Shown in pieces: positions 62,715-64,000 of a DNA stretch of 64,000 nt (positions are counted from its first letter, which is position 1; the number at the start of each line of letters is the position of its first letter). A model generated the notes under the pieces. It did no database searches, was not told where the DNA came from, and saw only the letters and a list, made by a program, of their open reading frames with translations. The DNA comes from Galbibacter sp038433465 (GTDB lineage Bacteria; Bacteroidota; Bacteroidia; Flavobacteriales; Flavobacteriaceae): contig NZ_JAESVF010000009.1 in NCBI RefSeq assembly GCF_038433465.1, forward strand, positions 66,858 to 130,857, in the 5' to 3' direction. The position numbers and the translations under genes are program-made.

Positions 62715-63539
62715 ATGGATTTCACAAAAACTACAGAGCAGTCTTCAAATTACAATCATTTAGAAAAAATGACTGTAAACGAATTACTTACAAATATAAA
62801 TAATGAAGACAAAACAGTGCCACACGCTGTAGAAAAAGAGATCAAATCTATAGAAGCGCTTGTAAATATAGTTGTATCAAAACTTGAAAATGGTGGCCGA
62901 CTTTTCTATATGGGAGCTGGCACTAGCGGCCGACTAGGAGTTGTAGATGCATCAGAATGTCCACCTACATTTGGCGTACCACACGATTTGGTTATCGGAA
63001 TAATTGCTGGTGGCGAAACAGCTATTAGAAAAGCTGTTGAATTTGCAGAAGACATTGAGAATCAAGGTTGGAAAGATTTAAAAACACACAATATTTCAGA
63101 TAAAGATGTTGTTATTGGTATTGCTGCTTCTGGAACAACCCCTTACGTTATTGGTGCACTAAAAGAATGCAATAAAAATAATATTGCTACTGGTTGTATC
63201 ACTTGCAATAAAAATAGTCCGTTAGCAAACGAAGCTAAATATCCAATTGAAGTAGTTGTAGGTCCAGAATTTGTTACAGGGAGCTCACGAATGAAAGCAG
63301 GAACAGCGCAAAAATTAGTACTAAACATGATTTCAACAGCAACCATGATTCGCCTCGGAAAAGTTCAAGGCAACAAAATGGTCGATATGCAACTAAGTAA
63401 TATTAAACTTGTTGACCGTGGTATACGCATGATAATGGATGAAATCCCTGTTAATAAGGACGTTGCTAGTCATTTATTAAAAACACACGGAAGTGTTCGC
63501 AATGCCATAAATGCACACAAAAATGAAACGAACCAATAG
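62715..63539 (+). CDS. murQ: N-acetylmuramic acid 6-phosphate etherase
   Basis: 274 residues, slightly short but typical of flavobacterial MurQ. It splits the lactyl ether of MurNAc 6-phosphate to give GlcNAc 6-phosphate in cell wall recycling. The SIS fold shows GAGTSGRLGVVDASECPPTFG (catalytic Glu in SECPPT), IAGGETAIRKAVEFAED, IGIAASGTTPYVIGAL and SSRMKAGTAQKLVLNMIST. It overlaps the small DUF6095 gene by 17 bases. It fits with the dipeptide epimerase at 4715 as another wall-recycling enzyme. Confidence 0.96.
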   Translation: MDFTKTTEQSSNYNHLEKMTVNELLTNINNEDKTVPHAVEKEIKSIEALVNIVVSKLENGGRLFYMGAGTSGRLGVVDASECPPTFGVPHDLVIGIIAGGETAIRKAVEFAEDIENQGWKDLKTHNISDKDVVIGIAASGTTPYVIGALKECNKNNIATGCITCNKNSPLANEAKYPIEVVVGPEFVTGSSRMKAGTAQKLVLNMISTATMIRLGKVQGNKMVDMQLSNIKLVDRGIRMIMDEIPVNKDVASHLLKTHGSVRNAINAHKNETNQ

Positions 63540-63750
63540 AGAACTACTCATAAAAAGCTTAAAATACTTTGCTTACACGCTATTCCTAATGTTTTTGGCT
63601 CCAACCGTCATCTATCAAGCCTTTAAAAACCAAACACATCCATGGTATTGGCCAGTACTAATCGTAGGAATTCTTTTGGCTATTACAGCAATCGCAATGG
63701 GATTTTACAGCTTAAAAGTTATAATGAAATCATTTTTCGGCGACGAATAA
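63523..63750 (+). CDS. DUF6095 small membrane protein
   Basis: The ATG at 63523 gives 75 residues (MKRTNRELLIKSLKYFAY); an ATG at 63511 would add four residues and deepen the overlap with murQ. Two membrane helices (about 18-32 and 44-66) are separated by FKNQTHPWYWPVLI. It matches DUF6095, found after murQ in Flavobacteriaceae, with no known function. Translation is coupled to murQ by the 17-base overlap. Confidence 0.85.
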   Translation: MKRTNRELLIKSLKYFAYTLFLMFLAPTVIYQAFKNQTHPWYWPVLIVGILLAITAIAMGFYSLKVIMKSFFGDE

Positions 63751-63804
63751 TATCACACTTAATTCACAAAAAGTAACATACTTTCAAGAGTATCAAAACT
63801 ATAC

Positions 63805-63840
63805 AAAGTCACATAACAATCAGTTGTGTGGCTTTTTTTA
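63805..63840 (+). terminator. Terminator after the murQ/DUF6095 genes
   Basis: AAAGTCACATAAC (63805-63817) pairs with GTTGTGTGGCTTT (63823-63835), 13 bp including two G-U pairs in the RNA, loop of 5, followed by a T-run. Confidence 0.85.
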
Positions 63841-63849
63841 TGTATATAA

Positions 63850-63929
63850 GGGCGTTCCCCTATCGGGTCGGGCTTTACGTTATATCTTTGTTCGTAACTC
63901 ACAAAGGATGTCACTCCAATCCCTAACGC
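63850..63929. repeat. Conserved flavobacterial intergenic element
   Basis: An 80-base element with outer arms GCGTT (63852-63856) / AACGC (63925-63929), a CCC/GGG stem (63858-63867), and a hairpin CTTTGT (63886-63891) / ACAAAG (63901-63906), then gatgtcactccaatccc. I recall the same layout (ggcgttcc...gggtcgggctttacgctatatc...aaaggatg...caatccctaacgc) in many Flavobacteriaceae intergenic regions, with a variable central hairpin. The arms are seen here; the recurrence across genomes is recollection. It contains no coding frame. Confidence 0.6.
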
Positions 63930-64000
63930 AGAGGTAGTTTGAGGTTTAAAAAATTTGAAGTTTATTGTTTCAATGTTAATTCCCTCTTTGAGTCTATGAA

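Overview
The window comes from an AT-rich member of the Bacteroidota, almost certainly a Flavobacteriaceae and probably marine or free-living. The evidence is: a SusC/SusD-type transporter pair; TonB receptors with a carboxypeptidase-regulatory N-terminus; the Bacteroidota forms of RNA polymerase omega, GAPDH and CoaBC; DUF4835, DUF6913, DUF6095 and DUF4249 genes; lipoprotein signals ending in SC or AC; -7 promoter boxes of the form TAnnTTTG with a TTG about 19-21 bases upstream; and few Shine-Dalgarno sequences. Most of it is ordinary chromosomal backbone. I see no rRNA, tRNA, CRISPR array, integrase, transposase or phage gene.

Layout. 1-200: start of an AIM24/TIGR00266 gene running off the left edge. 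201-595: non-coding, with a two-hairpin intergenic element. 596-4528: a DUF4442 thioesterase-like gene, then an envelope-type operon (DUF4870, PadR, PspC, DUF2807). 4715-6767: dipeptide epimerase plus a PLP-dependent alpha-oxoamine-synthase-like enzyme. 6816-11419: SusD/SusC pair. 11625-13918: RprX/RprY-like two-component system. 14003-19231: coaE, a YbbR-like gene, a glycosyltransferase, fabI, recN. 19288-24999: DUF4835, coaBC, rpoZ, bamD, a K+ channel, dapA, DUF6913. 25067-26744: a 5'-nucleotidase split into two genes. 26728-29393: a YhhN-like gene and ligA. 29454-30860: a CLC-type fluoride exporter under a fluoride riboswitch. 31059-36729: TMEM175, a DJ-1/Hsp31-like gene, prmC, GNAT, ribD, HAD, yigZ, thioesterase. 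36929-39571: dnaA, a low-molecular-weight phosphatase, an RsmI-like methyltransferase. 39664-42775: transglycosylase-like gene, mltG, GNAT, dapF. 42962-45953: a DegP/HtrA protease and GAPDH. 46138-49161: a DUF2490 gene, a coiled-coil membrane protein with a long structured leader, trmD, rplS. 49621-56823: a minus-strand operon of a metallophosphoesterase-barrel lipoprotein, a GAF protein and an HD-PycTM protein. 57179-63750: monomeric isocitrate dehydrogenase, a TonB receptor with DUF4249, murQ and DUF6095. 63850-63929: a second intergenic repeat-like element.

How the genes work together. Several genes serve the cell wall: dapA and dapF make meso-diaminopimelate, mltG ends glycan synthesis, and murQ and the dipeptide epimerase recycle muropeptide parts. 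CoaE and CoaBC carry out three of the last steps of coenzyme A synthesis. The SusCD pair and the second TonB receptor are uptake systems without carbohydrate-active enzymes beside them. The best functional link is the fluoride riboswitch directly upstream of a CLC protein with CLC-F motifs. The best candidate for undescribed biology is the GAF + HD-PycTM pair: the PycTM domain is the effector domain of Pycsar antiviral signalling, but no recognisable nucleotide cyclase lies beside it.
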